A DNA stretch of 40,293 nt from Bacillus sp. SG-1 (lineage in GTDB: Bacteria; Bacillota; Bacilli; Bacillales; Bacillaceae_B): contig NZ_ABCF01000024.1 of assembly GCF_000181495.1 (NCBI RefSeq), forward strand, positions 1-40,293, read 5' to 3'. Positions 1 through 8,722 of this stretch are shown piece after piece; within the stretch, counting starts at the first letter, position 1, and every line of letters begins with the position of its first letter. The translations under genes and the position numbers were made by a program. The notes below the pieces were generated by a model that was not told the origin of the DNA, made no database searches, and was given only the letters and a program-made list of their open reading frames with translations.

Positions 1-20
1 CTGCCTTGTGCAGGGTCATT

Positions 21-57
21 AACCATCGAGTGCTTGGTTGCGCTTGGTGGTTTTTTG
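21..57 (+). terminator. Rho-independent terminator of an upstream gene outside the window
   Basis: A 13-bp stem (arms 21-33 and 40-52, three G-U pairs allowed) closes a six-base loop and runs into six T at 51-56. The T-run is on the plus strand, so it ends a rightward gene lying before base 1. Confidence 0.75.
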
Positions 58-110
58 TTATTTTATTGTGAAGAGGCAGGGGTAACTTGTTGCTGTAAGA
101 TACAAAAGGA

Positions 111-1020
111 AACGTACCATTATAGAGTCAGGATCTTGGTGTAATGGTAAGATTCGAGAAGAAACGTACCATTATAGAGTCAGAATCCTACTGTAATGGT
201 AAGATTCGAGAGGAAACGTACCAATATAGAGTTGAAATCCTGCTGTAGTGGTAAGATTCGAGAGGAAACGTACCAATATAGAGTTGAAAACCTGCTGTAA
301 TGGTAAGATTCGAGAAGAAACGTACCAATATAGAGTTGAAATCCTGCTGTAGTGGTAAGATTCGAGAAGAAACGTACCAATATAGAGTCAGAATCCTGCT
401 GTAGTGGTAAGATTCGAGAGGAAACGTACCATTATAGAGTCAGAACCCTGCTGTAGTGGTAAGATTCGAGAAGAAACGTACCAATATAGAGTTGAAATCC
501 TGCTGTAGTGGTAAAATTCGAGAAGAAACGTACCATTATAGAGTCAGAATCCTGCTGTAGTGGTAAGATTCGAGAAGAAACGTACCAATATAGAGTTGAA
601 ATCCTGCTGTAGTGGTAAGATTCGAGAGGGAACGTACCAATATAGAGTTGAAATCCTGCTGTAGTGGTAAGAATCAAGAAGAAACGTACCAATATAGAGT
701 TGAAATCCTGCTGTAGTGGTAAAATTCGAGAAGAAACGTACCATTATAGAGTCAGAATCCTACTGTAATGGTAAGATTCGAGAAGAAACGTACCAATATA
801 GAGTCAGAATCCTGTTGTAGTGGTAAGATTCGAGAGGAAACGTACCAATATAGAATGGAAATCCTGGTGTAATGGTAAGATTCGAGAGGAAACGTACCAA
901 TATAGAGTCAGAATCCTACTGTAATGGTAAGATTCGAGAAGAAACGTACCAATATAGAGTTGAAATCCTGCTGTAGTGGTAAGAATCAAGAAGAAACGTA
1001 CCATTATAGAATGGAAATCT
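111..1020. repeat. Tandem array of eighteen 52-bp units
   Basis: The core AACGTACC recurs at 111, 163, 215, 267, 319, 371, 423, 475, 527, 579, 631, 683, 735, 787, 839, 891, 943 and 995, always exactly 52 bp apart with no insertion or deletion. A degenerate partial copy may precede 111. Each unit carries an inverted repeat, TACCATTA and TAATGGTA in the best copies, separated by 19 bases. Two linked sequence variants alternate irregularly: one reads TTATAGAGTCAGAATCC after ACCA, the other ATATAGAGTTGAAATCC. Because 52 is not a multiple of three, open frames across it are artefacts of the repeat. It lies between a terminator and the 3' end of the leftward NERD gene. The function is not known to me. 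Confidence 0.97.
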
Positions 1021-1047
1021 GCAACAGGGGGGGTTCATAATACTACA

Positions 1048-1950
1048 TTACTCTTTGTAATAGGATCCCCTCCCTTTATTAACTAATTTAAATTGTGTAT
1101 CTAGAATTTTTCTTATAGTCTTCTTTTCTTGAATAATATTGCACCAATCATGAACTCCGGAAACTGTAATTCTATCATCAGGAAACAAAAGCTTAAATTC
1201 CTTAATATTCCTTAAAACAGCAGAATGAGCACTCTCACGTCCTCCACAAGAACTACATGTTAAGGTCGACCTCACATACTCCTCATAAAACCGCCCACAC
1301 CCAGGGCAAACAATCCCCTTCCTCAATTCGTCATACCGATAAGCAGGGAGCCGGACGTAAGGATTCTCCGCCACAGTAGCAGAAATCAGTTTCGAGGCAA
1401 GCTCAGTATGATGCTTCTTGAGAAATGAAGGGGTATAATTCAGTTTTTCGATAAATCGCTGCAGTTGAGTTGGATAAATGATCGGAAGGTCGACAGGGGC
1501 GTTATAGAGGTGGAAGCTGGGGTTAACGAAGACGGCGATGGATTGGATGGGGATCTTGAAGCCAAGGTTATCCAAAATGCTTCTGAGGACAGGTTCATTT
1601 CTTTTTAATTGAAGAAGGGGATTCTTGGTATCTGAGCCGTCAGTTCTGAGGAGGTTATCGCCTTCTAACACATGGTCGCCTTCGTAGTTTTTGACTTCGA
1701 ATGTATAGATTAGCTTTGACGTCAGCAGGATGGTGTCGATTTGCACAAAGGTAGATTTCGGCATGAACTGCATGTCCGGCAACAGAATTCTATCCCCCAG
1801 AATGGGTTCCAACCAATCATCAAAGAGCTTCTCGCCAATAAACCCTTTTTCTAAACCGGCGAAGTACTGTTTCTCTTTAGCGTTTAACTTTTTTCGGGAA
1901 TCAAGAGACTTATAAATCTTTAACTCATCAGACTCCAATCGTTCTTTCAA
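1048..1950 (-). CDS. NERD domain protein with C-terminal zinc ribbon
   Basis: This 300-residue protein has a nuclease-related (NERD) domain in its N-terminal half. The hallmark segment near residues 85-135 (TFEVKNYEGDH, then NPLLQLKRN) corresponds to the E-x-K nuclease-like core of the family. A zinc ribbon follows around residues 215-240, with CPGC and CSSC knuckles. NERD proteins are predicted DNA-processing enzymes, but the cellular role of stand-alone copies is not established. The start is TTG at 1950, set by AAGGAG nine bases upstream; a nearer ATG is out of frame. The gene is apparently monocistronic and its 3' end abuts the 52-bp tandem array. The family call is firm; a nuclease activity is inferred only. 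Confidence 0.85.
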   Translation of the reverse strand: MKERLESDELKIYKSLDSRKKLNAKEKQYFAGLEKGFIGEKLFDDWLEPILGDRILLPDMQFMPKSTFVQIDTILLTSKLIYTFEVKNYEGDHVLEGDNLLRTDGSDTKNPLLQLKRNEPVLRSILDNLGFKIPIQSIAVFVNPSFHLYNAPVDLPIIYPTQLQRFIEKLNYTPSFLKKHHTELASKLISATVAENPYVRLPAYRYDELRKGIVCPGCGRFYEEYVRSTLTCSSCGGRESAHSAVLRNIKEFKLLFPDDRITVSGVHDWCNIIQEKKTIRKILDTQFKLVNKGRGSYYKE

Positions 1951-1992
1951 TAAACATCACTCCTTTTGGAAATATATTACCATAAACTCCAA

Positions 1993-2022
1993 AACAAAAA
2001 ACAGCCCCCGTAAGAGGACTGT
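1993..2022 (-). terminator. Terminator of the bdbC-thioredoxin operon
   Basis: Read leftward, ACAGTCC pairs with GGGGCTGT around a short loop and is followed by a T-rich tract (1991-2000 on the minus strand). It lies 11 bases past the stop of the thioredoxin-like gene. Confidence 0.75.
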
Positions 2023-2032
2023 CCACATTAAA

Positions 2033-2500
2033 TTATTTCACGTTTTCATTAAACCAGTTTTCAAACGTTTCTTCTGGTTGTGAGCTGACGATACGGGCTG
2101 TTTCCTCACCATTTTCAAAGTGGATGATGGTCGGTGTGCCTTCAATGTTGAATTGATTCCACGCCTGCTCAAATTCAAGGACGTTATATTGCACGAGGTC
2201 AATACCCATTTCTTCTGCCATCGGTGCTACAACCGGTGTTGTTGCTATACAATGTGAGCAAGTCGGGCTGAAAAAGTAGACCGTCACATCTTCACCGTTT
2301 GCAAGTTTTGCTTCAAGCTCTTCCGGCAAAATCAGGTTTTGATAGTTGGGATCATCAAGGAGGTCGATGGTGGCGGGCTCCAGATCCGCTTTATTATAAG
2401 GGTTGCCTTCTGCAGCTTGATCCTGCTGCATCTTTGTCACCACAGCAATCGCTGCAAAGATACCGATGATAACTACTAAAAAGATAACAACTTTTTTCAT
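2033..2500 (-). CDS. Membrane-anchored thioredoxin-like thiol-disulfide oxidoreductase
   Basis: The product is a 155-residue extracytoplasmic thioredoxin-fold protein. Residues 4-22 form an uncleaved signal anchor. The redox motif C81-S-H-C84 lies in a FFSPTCSHC context, and the conserved cis-proline is in GTPT near residue 135. It probably makes or rearranges disulfides in secreted or surface proteins and passes electrons to the DsbB-type protein encoded just upstream, whose stop codon overlaps its start by four bases (ATGA). In B. subtilis the corresponding partner of BdbC is BdbD, but this protein is shorter and has a CSHC rather than a DsbA-like site. Its substrate range cannot be read from sequence. 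Confidence 0.85.
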   Translation of the reverse strand: MKKVVIFLVVIIGIFAAIAVVTKMQQDQAAEGNPYNKADLEPATIDLLDDPNYQNLILPEELEAKLANGEDVTVYFFSPTCSHCIATTPVVAPMAEEMGIDLVQYNVLEFEQAWNQFNIEGTPTIIHFENGEETARIVSSQPEETFENWFNENVK

Positions 2501-2925
2501 TTTCTATTCTCCCTTGCTATTTTTAAGAGTAAAAGGCTGCATATAAAAATAATGATGAATGCAGTCAGTGCTAAAAAAGGAATCGTCATGAACCCCAGCC
2601 AGTTGATATACTCTCCTGTACATGGCACGCGTCCACAGGCAGGTGCGGTATCGTAAAGGAAGTCGACTTTTTGCAATGAGTAATGATACAAGGATGTCAA
2701 TATTCCAATTCCGGATAAAACCAATGAATAAATGGCAATTGAGGCATCTTTTTTGACAGCGGCAATGCCGAGAATTACAGCCATCGGATACATGATGATG
2801 CGCTGGTACCAGCACAAGATACATGGCTCATATTGTTTTATTTCTGAAAAATACAAGCTTCCGAGCGTCGCAATCAGTGCAGCCGCCCATGCCGTAAATA
2901 ACAGGTTCTCTATTTTCTTTTCCAT
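2497..2925 (-). CDS. bdbC: BdbC/DsbB-family disulfide bond formation protein
   Basis: This is a 142-residue integral membrane protein with four hydrophobic segments. It has both cysteine pairs of the DsbB family: C35-I-L-C38 at the first periplasm-equivalent loop and C97-x4-C102 in the second loop. DsbB/BdbC reoxidises a thioredoxin-like partner and passes electrons to membrane quinone. The partner is very probably the overlapping downstream gene. A sigma-A promoter stands 32 bases upstream, so the two genes form a two-gene operon ending at the 1993-2022 terminator. The length matches the family (about 140 residues). Confidence 0.92.
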   Translation of the reverse strand: MEKKIENLLFTAWAAALIATLGSLYFSEIKQYEPCILCWYQRIIMYPMAVILGIAAVKKDASIAIYSLVLSGIGILTSLYHYSLQKVDFLYDTAPACGRVPCTGEYINWLGFMTIPFLALTAFIIIFICSLLLLKIARENRK

Positions 2926-2956
2926 GATCGTTTCCTTTCTTATAGTACTAACTCAG

Positions 2957-2985
2957 ATTATAGTATGTACTGTTAGATAAGGTAA
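2957..2985 (-). promoter_or_regulatory. Sigma-A promoter of bdbC
   Basis: Read leftward, TTACCT (2985-2980) and a perfect TATAAT (2962-2957) are separated by 17 bases. Transcription would start a few bases before the bdbC ribosome binding site. Confidence 0.75.
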
Positions 2986-3141
2986 AACCTTTAGCACTAA
3001 GTTTATCACAAAAATCAGAAGGGAGGACATAGGTCTGTCACATCCTTCGCAAACAGGAGGTTGGTCCCATTCTAAATTACAATTTGCCCAGACGGAGCGA
3101 TGAGCTTTATACTGAAAAATATAGAAATAGGAGGCGGTCGT

Positions 3142-3387
3142 ATGAACGGAAAAAAAGAAATAAAAATCCATGAAGACATGGATTATTTCGAAGTTAGTAA
3201 ATTATATCATGAAGCAGGATACACTTTTGAAGAAAAGATGGAAGATATATTTAGACAGTTGGGCCATGTATGGGAAAGAGTCGAAAGAGAAGTCGCGGAA
3301 AGAATAAGGCAGCAGGAACAGTTAAAGCAGGAACAGTTAAAGCAGGAACAGGTAAACCAAGGAAAAGATTGTGAAAAAGATAAGTGA
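3142..3387 (+). CDS. Small charged protein with QEQLK repeats, unknown function
   Basis: I do not recognise this 81-residue protein. It is highly charged, without a signal peptide or membrane segment. The N-terminal half (HEDMDYFEVSKLYHEAGYTF) looks like a compact helical domain. The second half is a long polar helix, probably a coiled coil, ending in about two and a half copies of QEQLK. ATG 3142 is preferred over the in-frame ATG at 3100 because AGGAGG sits eight bases before it. The gene stands alone between the divergent bdbC promoter and an SDR gene. Confidence 0.7.
   Translation: MNGKKEIKIHEDMDYFEVSKLYHEAGYTFEEKMEDIFRQLGHVWERVEREVAERIRQQEQLKQEQLKQEQVNQGKDCEKDK
3313..3357 (+). repeat. 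Three 15-bp in-frame tandem copies
   Basis: CAGGAACAGTTAAAG occurs twice exactly (3313-3327, 3328-3342) and once with two changes (3343-3357). The unit is a multiple of three and encodes QEQLK, so copy-number slippage would lengthen the coiled-coil tail without breaking the frame. Confidence 0.9.
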
Positions 3388-3411
3388 ACTTCAAGTTTTA
3401 ATGAATAAATC

Positions 3412-3446
3412 AGCCTACAAATGCTCTCTTTACAGGGGGCTTTTTC
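3412..3446 (+). terminator. Weak candidate terminator
   Basis: AGCC at 3412 can pair with GGCT at 3438 ahead of five T, but the stem is only about five pairs and the loop about 20 bases. Confidence 0.3.
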
Positions 3447-3472
3447 TATAAGTAAAGGAAGGTGAATCTGTC

Positions 3473-4024
3473 ATGAAAAAAATTCTTGTCATCGGAGGCA
3501 CCGGAATGCTCGGTGGCGCCGTTGAAGACTTAGTGAAAAAAGGCAATAAGGTAACCATACTGGCAAGATCGATGGATAAATACCAGAGTATGCTTGCAAA
3601 GCATGGGCTAAAACCTGAAGAAGTGGATTTCCTTGCGGCAGATTATTTTAACAGGGACGCATTAGTACAAGTCTTGGATGAGCATATTAAAACCAATGGA
3701 CCATTTGATCAAGCAGTGATTTGGATGAGAAGAACGGCAATAGAATCCTTGGATGCTGTAATGGATATTTTGAGCAGAAACAGCGGTGATGTGGATGTCT
3801 TTAGGGTGAATGGAAGCGCTGCGGCTCAAACTACACTGCCATATAAATTTCACCAGACAATAAACATGCATCATATCATTTTAGGGTTTAAAATAGAGAA
3901 TGGAGAATCCAGATGGCTGACAAATGATGAAATATCCGAAGGGGTCATTTCTGCATTGACAACCGGGATTCCCCTAACCATTACAGGAGTAATAGAACCT
4001 TGGGACAAGCGTCCGGGCTATTAG
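3473..4024 (+). CDS. Short NAD(P)-binding SDR-like oxidoreductase
   Basis: This 183-residue protein begins with a Rossmann dinucleotide-binding motif, G8-G-T-G-M-L-G14, after a beta strand (KILVI). It is shorter than a classical SDR (about 250 residues) and I see no clear Tyr-x3-Lys active-site pair, so it may be an atypical or regulatory SDR. It resembles small Bacillus proteins annotated only as short-chain dehydrogenase. ATG 3473 has an AAGGAAGGTG ribosome binding site. It lies 62 bases upstream of yhcX on the same strand with no clear terminator between them, so cotranscription is possible. The substrate is unknown. Confidence 0.75.
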   Translation: MKKILVIGGTGMLGGAVEDLVKKGNKVTILARSMDKYQSMLAKHGLKPEEVDFLAADYFNRDALVQVLDEHIKTNGPFDQAVIWMRRTAIESLDAVMDILSRNSGDVDVFRVNGSAAAQTTLPYKFHQTINMHHIILGFKIENGESRWLTNDEISEGVISALTTGIPLTITGVIEPWDKRPGY

Positions 4025-4086
4025 TTTCAAGCCTGCAGCTTGCAGGGTAAAACGTATAGATGAGTGCAAAAGGAGTGTTTCAATAA

Positions 4087-5628
4087 ATGTCAGAAAAACT
4101 GGATTTATCTCAGTTTGAGAAAAAAATGATTATCAGACAGACCAGGCATGAAGACATCAAGGATATTATCCAGATGCAGAGTGTTTGTTTCCAGGGGATG
4201 GAACCGTGGAAACCGGAACACCTTGAAAGCCATCTGGACATATTTCCGGAAGGACAGCTGGTAGCTGAGCTCGAAGGCGAAATTATTGGGTCGTGTTCAA
4301 GTTTAATCATTAACTTTGATGAATATGACGACCGTCATTCATGGGACGATGTCACCGACAACGGCTACATCACGAACCATAATCCCGAAGGTTATAACCT
4401 TTACGGAATAGAAGTAATGGTTCATCCTGAATACCGCCGGATGAAAGTCGGCCATCGTTTGTACGAAGCAAGAAAAGAATTGGCACGCCAGTTGAACTTG
4501 AAGAGTATCATCATCGGGGGACGCATTCCAAACTTCCATAAGCATGCAGAAGAAATGTCTCCGAGAGAGTATGTTGACTCTGTTTCAAGACATAAAATAT
4601 ATGATCCGGTTCTTTCCTTCCAGCTGATGAATGGTTTTACATTGATGAGGATCAATCCGAACTACTTGCCGGATGATGTGAAATCCCAGAAATATGCAAC
4701 GCTGATGGAGTGGAATAACGTCGATTATCGTCCATCAAGCAAAAGGCATTTTAAGACGAGCTACCCTGTCAGGATATGTGTCGTCCAATATATGATGAGA
4801 AAAATCAGCTCATTTGAAGAGTTCGCCAATCAGGTTGAATACTTTACAGATGTAGCATCGGATGCAAAATCTGATTTCGTCGTCTTCCCGGAAATCTTCA
4901 CTTCTCAGCTGATGTCGTTCCTGGATGAAAAGTCACCAAGTATGGCTATCCGAAAGCTGACTGAATTTACGGAAGAATACATTGAACTGTTTACAGACCT
5001 TGCCGTACGCTACAACGTTAATATCATCGGCGGATCTCATTTCGTAAAAGAAGAAGATGACGAGATTTACAATATTGCTTACCTGTTCCGCCGTGATGGA
5101 ACGATTGAAAAGCAATATAAAATCCATATCACTCCGAATGAACGCAAGTGGTGGGGAATCAGTCCTGGAGACCGGGTCAAAGTTTTTGATACAGACTGTG
5201 GAAGGATCGCCATCCAGATCTGTTATGACATCGAGTTCCCGGAACTAGCCCGTATTGCTACGGACAGAGGGGCAAAAATTATTTTCACCCCATTCTGTAC
5301 GGAAGACCGCCAAGGCTACTTGAGAGTGCGCTATTGCGCCCAGGCCCGTGCTGTAGAAAATCAGATTTACACTGTTATTTCAGGTACGGTCGGCAACCTC
5401 CCGCAAACTGAAAACATGGACATCCAGTATGCTCAATCAGGAATATTCGCTCCTTCTGATTTTGAATTTGCCCGCGACGGCATTGTCGGAGAAACGAACC
5501 CGAATATCGAAATGGTCATGATCGGGGATGTCGATCTCGAAGTCCTTCGCCGCCAGCGCCAGTCTGGTACTGTCCGACAGCTGAAAGACCGCCGTCATGA
5601 TGTTTACGAAGTGAAATATAAAAAATAA
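4087..5628 (+). CDS. yhcX: GNAT acetyltransferase - carbon-nitrogen hydrolase fusion YhcX
   Basis: This 513-residue two-domain protein has the length of B. subtilis YhcX. Residues about 14-200 form a GNAT acetyltransferase domain with the acetyl-CoA-binding segment near VMVHPEYRRMKVGHRLYEA. Residues about 226-500 form a nitrilase-superfamily amidase domain whose triad is visible: E269 in VVFPEIF, K345 in KQYKIH, and nucleophile C379 in QICYDIEFPE. The fusion suggests coupled N-acetylation and amide hydrolysis of one small molecule, but the substrate is not known. AAAAGGAG precedes ATG 4087. A strong terminator follows. The next gene is pgcA; in B. subtilis yhcX and pgcA flank bioA and the glp genes, which are missing here. 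Confidence 0.92.
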   Translation: MSEKLDLSQFEKKMIIRQTRHEDIKDIIQMQSVCFQGMEPWKPEHLESHLDIFPEGQLVAELEGEIIGSCSSLIINFDEYDDRHSWDDVTDNGYITNHNPEGYNLYGIEVMVHPEYRRMKVGHRLYEARKELARQLNLKSIIIGGRIPNFHKHAEEMSPREYVDSVSRHKIYDPVLSFQLMNGFTLMRINPNYLPDDVKSQKYATLMEWNNVDYRPSSKRHFKTSYPVRICVVQYMMRKISSFEEFANQVEYFTDVASDAKSDFVVFPEIFTSQLMSFLDEKSPSMAIRKLTEFTEEYIELFTDLAVRYNVNIIGGSHFVKEEDDEIYNIAYLFRRDGTIEKQYKIHITPNERKWWGISPGDRVKVFDTDCGRIAIQICYDIEFPELARIATDRGAKIIFTPFCTEDRQGYLRVRYCAQARAVENQIYTVISGTVGNLPQTENMDIQYAQSGIFAPSDFEFARDGIVGETNPNIEMVMIGDVDLEVLRRQRQSGTVRQLKDRRHDVYEVKYKK

Positions 5629-5633
5629 TTTTT

Positions 5634-5664
5634 AAGAGGCCGCTGAAACAGCGGTCTTTTTTTC
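5634..5664 (+). terminator. Terminator of yhcX
   Basis: AGAGGCCGCTG pairs with CAGCGGTCTT around an AAA loop and runs into seven T, starting six bases after the yhcX stop. Confidence 0.88.
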
Positions 5665-5755
5665 GGCGTTCTGCACATTGCTGCAGCATGAATTGTGTTC
5701 GAGGAAGAAGGTAATTGTCCCCAGCACTCCAGTACCCAGCATGACTCAAAACACC

Positions 5756-5783
5756 TTGCCCCAACCGGCCGATGTGATAAGAT
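5756..5783 (+). promoter_or_regulatory. Possible promoter of pgcA
   Basis: TTGCCC (5756-5761) and TAAGAT (5778-5783) are 16 bases apart, about 105 bases before the pgcA start. The -10 box matches consensus at only four positions, so this is tentative. Confidence 0.35.
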
Positions 5784-5888
5784 AGAAGAGATGAAAAGAT
5801 TGTCAGAAAAAGGCGGATTCTTTTAAAAGGAGAATTCCAATCCACCAAGAATTACATATAGTAAGTCATCGATAGGAGGAGATTATAC

Positions 5889-7634
5889 TTGAATTGGAAA
5901 ACAGCTTGGGAAAAATGGGATTCATTTGAAGAACTTGATAGTGAAATGCGCGGTCTTCTGACTGAAATGCAAGAGGATGAAAAGAGTCTGGAAGATGCGT
6001 TTTACAAAAATTTAGAGTTTGGAACAGGCGGTATGCGCGGGGAAATCGGCGCAGGGATCAACCGTATGAATGTATATACAGTGCGCAAGGCTTCGGAAGG
6101 ATTGGCTCAATACATAATTTCTCATGGTGATGAGGCGAAGAAACGTGGAGTTGCGATTGCTTATGATTCCAGGCATAAGTCTCCGGAATTTGCTATGGAA
6201 GCAGCCAAAACACTGGCATCCAATGGCGTTCAGACTTATGTGTTCGATGAGCTGAAGCCGACACCTGAACTTTCTTTTGCAGTAAGACAATTAAAAGCTT
6301 TTTCGGGCATTGTGGTGACGGCAAGTCATAATCCGCCAGAGTACAACGGATATAAAGTATATGGTGAAGACGGAGCCCAGCTTCCTCCTAAAGAAGCGGA
6401 CGAAGTCATTTCGAAAGTGAATGAAATCGAGAATGAACTTCAAATCAATGTTAAATCTGAAGAAGAATTAAAAGCCGCCGGCCTGATAAAAATGATCGGG
6501 GAGGAAATCGATCAATCTTATCTTGAGCATCTCCTTTCCATTTCCGAAAAGCCGCAAATTGCTAAAGAAGTGGATCTTAGCATCGTGTTCTCACCTCTTC
6601 ATGGGACAGCCTTGAAGATGGTGGAGAAAGGATTGGATGCACTCGGCTATAGGGATGTTCATTATGTGAAAGAACAATCGGTTCCAGATCCAGAATTCTC
6701 TACAGTTAAATCTCCAAACCCTGAAGATAAAGCAGCGTTTGAACTTGCGATTCGAGATGGGAAAGAAAAGGATGCCGATATTTTAATTGCAACAGATCCT
6801 GATGCTGACCGACTTGGTGTTGCTGTTAAGGACAGGAACGGTGAATATATCCTGTTAACGGGCAATCAGACAGGTGCATTGTTGATCGATTATATCCTTG
6901 GCAGAAAGAAAGAAAAGGACATGATTCCTGCGAATGGCCGGGTGTTCAAAACTATTGTTACATCCGAACTTGGTCGGAAAGTGGCCGAATCCTACGGTGC
7001 ATCGGTGGAGGACGTCCTGACAGGTTTTAAATTCATCGGTGAAAAAATCAAGAACTATGAAGATTCCGGAGAGTACCAATTCTTGTTTGGTTATGAAGAA
7101 AGCTATGGGTATTTGATCGGTGACTTTGCGCGCGATAAGGATGCCGTGCAGGCTGTTTTGATGGCAACTGAAGCTGCAGCCTATTTTAAACAGCAAGGAA
7201 AAACGCTGTATGACGCCTTGTTGGATCTTTATGACCGATTCGGTTACTACCAGGAAGGGCTTGAATCCCTGACGTTGAAAGGGAAAGAAGGCGCTGAGCA
7301 GATTCAGTCAATCCTTACAAGTTTCCGCGAAGAGCCTCTTAAAGAAATCAGAGGTCTTGCCGTTACAAAATGTGAGGATTACAAGACAAGCATGAGCACA
7401 ATGTTGGAGAACGGATTGGAAGAAACCATTTCACTTCCAAAGTCCAACGTGATCAAATATTTCCTCGAAGACGGCTCGTGGATTTGTCTCCGCCCATCAG
7501 GAACGGAACCAAAGATTAAGTTTTATTTCAGTGTTACAGGGAATTCCCTCAGCGAGAGCCAGGAAAAGTTAGAAGGGTTAAAACAAGCCCTCATGGAAAA
7601 AATCGATAATATGGTAAACTCATTTGCAGGATAA
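5889..7634 (+). CDS. pgcA: Phosphoglucomutase (alpha-D-phosphohexomutase) PgcA
   Basis: PgcA interconverts glucose 6-phosphate and glucose 1-phosphate and so feeds UDP-glucose for teichoic acid glucosylation and glycolipid anchors. At 581 residues it matches B. subtilis PgcA in length and in long stretches. The phosphoserine loop is TAS146[10 protein letters not shown], the magnesium loop is D303-P-D-A-D-R, the sugar-binding loop is GYEESYGY, and the phosphate-binding C-terminal loop is [12 protein letters not shown]. The start is TTG 5889, eight bases after AGGAGGA; no ATG in frame fits the family's N-terminus as well. It sits between yhcX and an SDR gene, consistent with the yhc-yhd synteny block. 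Confidence 0.96.
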   Translation: MNWKTAWEKWDSFEELDSEMRGLLTEMQEDEKSLEDAFYKNLEFGTGGMRGEIGAGINRMNVYTVRKASEGLAQYIISHGDEAKKRGVAIAYDSRHKSPEFAMEAAKTLASNGVQTYVFDELKPTPELSFAVRQLKAFSGIVVTASHNPPEYNGYKVYGEDGAQLPPKEADEVISKVNEIENELQINVKSEEELKAAGLIKMIGEEIDQSYLEHLLSISEKPQIAKEVDLSIVFSPLHGTALKMVEKGLDALGYRDVHYVKEQSVPDPEFSTVKSPNPEDKAAFELAIRDGKEKDADILIATDPDADRLGVAVKDRNGEYILLTGNQTGALLIDYILGRKKEKDMIPANGRVFKTIVTSELGRKVAESYGASVEDVLTGFKFIGEKIKNYEDSGEYQFLFGYEESYGYLIGDFARDKDAVQAVLMATEAAAYFKQQGKTLYDALLDLYDRFGYYQEGLESLTLKGKEGAEQIQSILTSFREEPLKEIRGLAVTKCEDYKTSMSTMLENGLEETISLPKSNVIKYFLEDGSWICLRPSGTEPKIKFYFSVTGNSLSESQEKLEGLKQALMEKIDNMVNSFAG

Positions 7635-7679
7635 GGCATTTGCCTTTCCTGTTTTTTACCGTATGAAAGGATGAGACAT

Positions 7680-8402
7680 ATGTTAGAGAATCAAGTTGCG
7701 ATTGTTACCGGAGCTTCAAGAGGCATCGGGACGGAAATTGCCCGTCAGTTGTTGAAGAAGTCTGTAAAAGTTTCGCTAGTCGGAAGTTCAGCCCAAATAC
7801 ATGAGACAGCGGAGAAATTAAAGAATGAAGGTTTTGACCATCTGCATTCAATTCAAGCTGATGTAAGCATTGAACAAGATGTAACAAAAGCAGTGGAGGA
7901 AACCGTCAAACAGTTCGGAAAAATTGATATCCTGGTCAATAATGCCGGTATTGGATTTTTCAAACCGACGGAAGAAGTGACTTCAGAAGAATGGAGAAAA
8001 CTGTTTGAGGTCAATGTTCATGGTGTCTTTCACTTCTCGAAAGCAGTCCTTCCGTACATGAAGGAGCAGAAGTTCGGCAGCCTCATTACCATTTCATCGG
8101 ATGTTGCCCGCTACACGATTCCTAATGGGGCGGCATATGTAGCCAGCAAGTATGCAGTCCAAGGATTTTGCGGCTCTTTGGCACAGGAAGTAAGGGAATA
8201 TGGTATCAGAGTCGGAACGGTTAATCCTGGAATGGTCGATACCTATTTCGCTGATTCCAGGCAAGGTCTGCAAGAAAAAGCTGATTGGCTGAAAGTGGAG
8301 GATATCGCGAATGCGGTGGTGTATATGGCATCGGCTCCCAAGCATATGCTGATTGATGAAATGAAGATTCATCCTTTTGCTCAGGACTATCCGATAGGCT
8401 AA
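7680..8402 (+). CDS. Classical SDR family oxidoreductase (FabG-like)
   Basis: This 240-residue short-chain dehydrogenase has every classical motif: the cofactor loop TGASRGIG at residues 10-17, the NNAG motif, a catalytic serine near 140 (TISSD), and Y153-x3-K157 (YVASK). The fold is that of 3-oxoacyl-ACP reductase, but the divergent C-terminus does not identify a substrate. ATG 7680 is chosen because GAAAGGA is eight bases upstream; the in-frame ATG at 7671 would touch that site. It lies 45 bases after pgcA with no terminator between, so the two may be cotranscribed. Its own terminator begins six bases after the stop and has been split by an insertion sequence. Confidence 0.9.
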   Translation: MLENQVAIVTGASRGIGTEIARQLLKKSVKVSLVGSSAQIHETAEKLKNEGFDHLHSIQADVSIEQDVTKAVEETVKQFGKIDILVNNAGIGFFKPTEEVTSEEWRKLFEVNVHGVFHFSKAVLPYMKEQKFGSLITISSDVARYTIPNGAAYVASKYAVQGFCGSLAQEVREYGIRVGTVNPGMVDTYFADSRQGLQEKADWLKVEDIANAVVYMASAPKHMLIDEMKIHPFAQDYPIG

Positions 8403-8407
8403 TTGAA

Positions 8408-8423
8408 AACAGGCAGGCTGCAG
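8408..8423 (+). terminator. Left arm of the SDR terminator, split by an IS
   Basis: AACAGGCAGGCTGCAG pairs with CTGCAGTCTGCCTGTT at 10304-10319 (15 Watson-Crick pairs and one G-U), which is followed by seven more T. Together they make an ordinary 16-bp terminator just past the SDR stop, with about 1.9 kb of insertion sequence where the loop should be. Confidence 0.8.
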
Positions 8424-8454
8424 TGAGGCCACTGAAAAAGTCCAAAAAAATAGG

Positions 8455-8498
8455 AAAAGGCAGAGTCGTTCACTAAAAAGAGCAACCCTGCCTTTTTT
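8455..8498 (+). terminator. Terminator inside the left end of the IS
   Basis: AAAAGGCAG pairs with CTGCCTTTT across a 24-base loop, giving a hairpin followed by T. It would stop readthrough from the SDR gene into the transposase. Confidence 0.7.
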
Positions 8499-8521
8499 AC
8501 TACCGATTTTACGAAAAAAGT

Positions 8522-8645
8522 GTTGATTTCCGTTCCAGGTGCACGACTCCGCGGGGCGGGCGTTGAGCCTCCTCGGCTTCGCCTGCGGGGTCTCACCTGT
8601 CCCGCTAGTCCCGCAGGAGGTCGCGCACCTTCCACTCCAATCAAC
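8522..8645. repeat. GC-rich 124-bp palindromic segment upstream of the transposase
   Basis: The segment opens with GTTGATT and closes with AATCAAC, and the two ends are imperfectly complementary for about 35 bases (GGTGCACGACTCC against GGAGGTCGCGCACC). It is far richer in GC than its neighbours. From memory, similar segments occur in other Bacillus genomes next to IS1182-type transposases and alone; this was not checked. Open frames across it on both strands are by-products of its GC content. Confidence 0.75.
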
Positions 8646-8722
8646 GTTGAGAAAAAAGAATACTATCCGCTAATAAAGCCTTACTTTATAATAGAATCAT
8701 TAATATGAGTGGGTGGCTACCA

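Noticed and set aside
180..1004. Several 66-86 residue leftward frames rich in LYIGTF and ESYHYSR
   Set aside because: They are the three reading registers of a 52-bp tandem repeat, have no ribosome sites and repeat every 52 residues.
111..1020. CRISPR array
   Set aside because: There are no unique spacers; the whole 52-bp unit repeats, and no cas gene is near.
5516..5848. 110-residue leftward frame after yhcX
   Set aside because: It crosses the yhcX terminator and the pgcA promoter region and resembles nothing known.
8399..8708. Overlapping frames of 81 and 62 residues on both strands (MIGVEGARPPAG and its mirror)
   Set aside because: They arise in a GC-rich palindrome belonging to the IS and carry no ribosome site or family signature.
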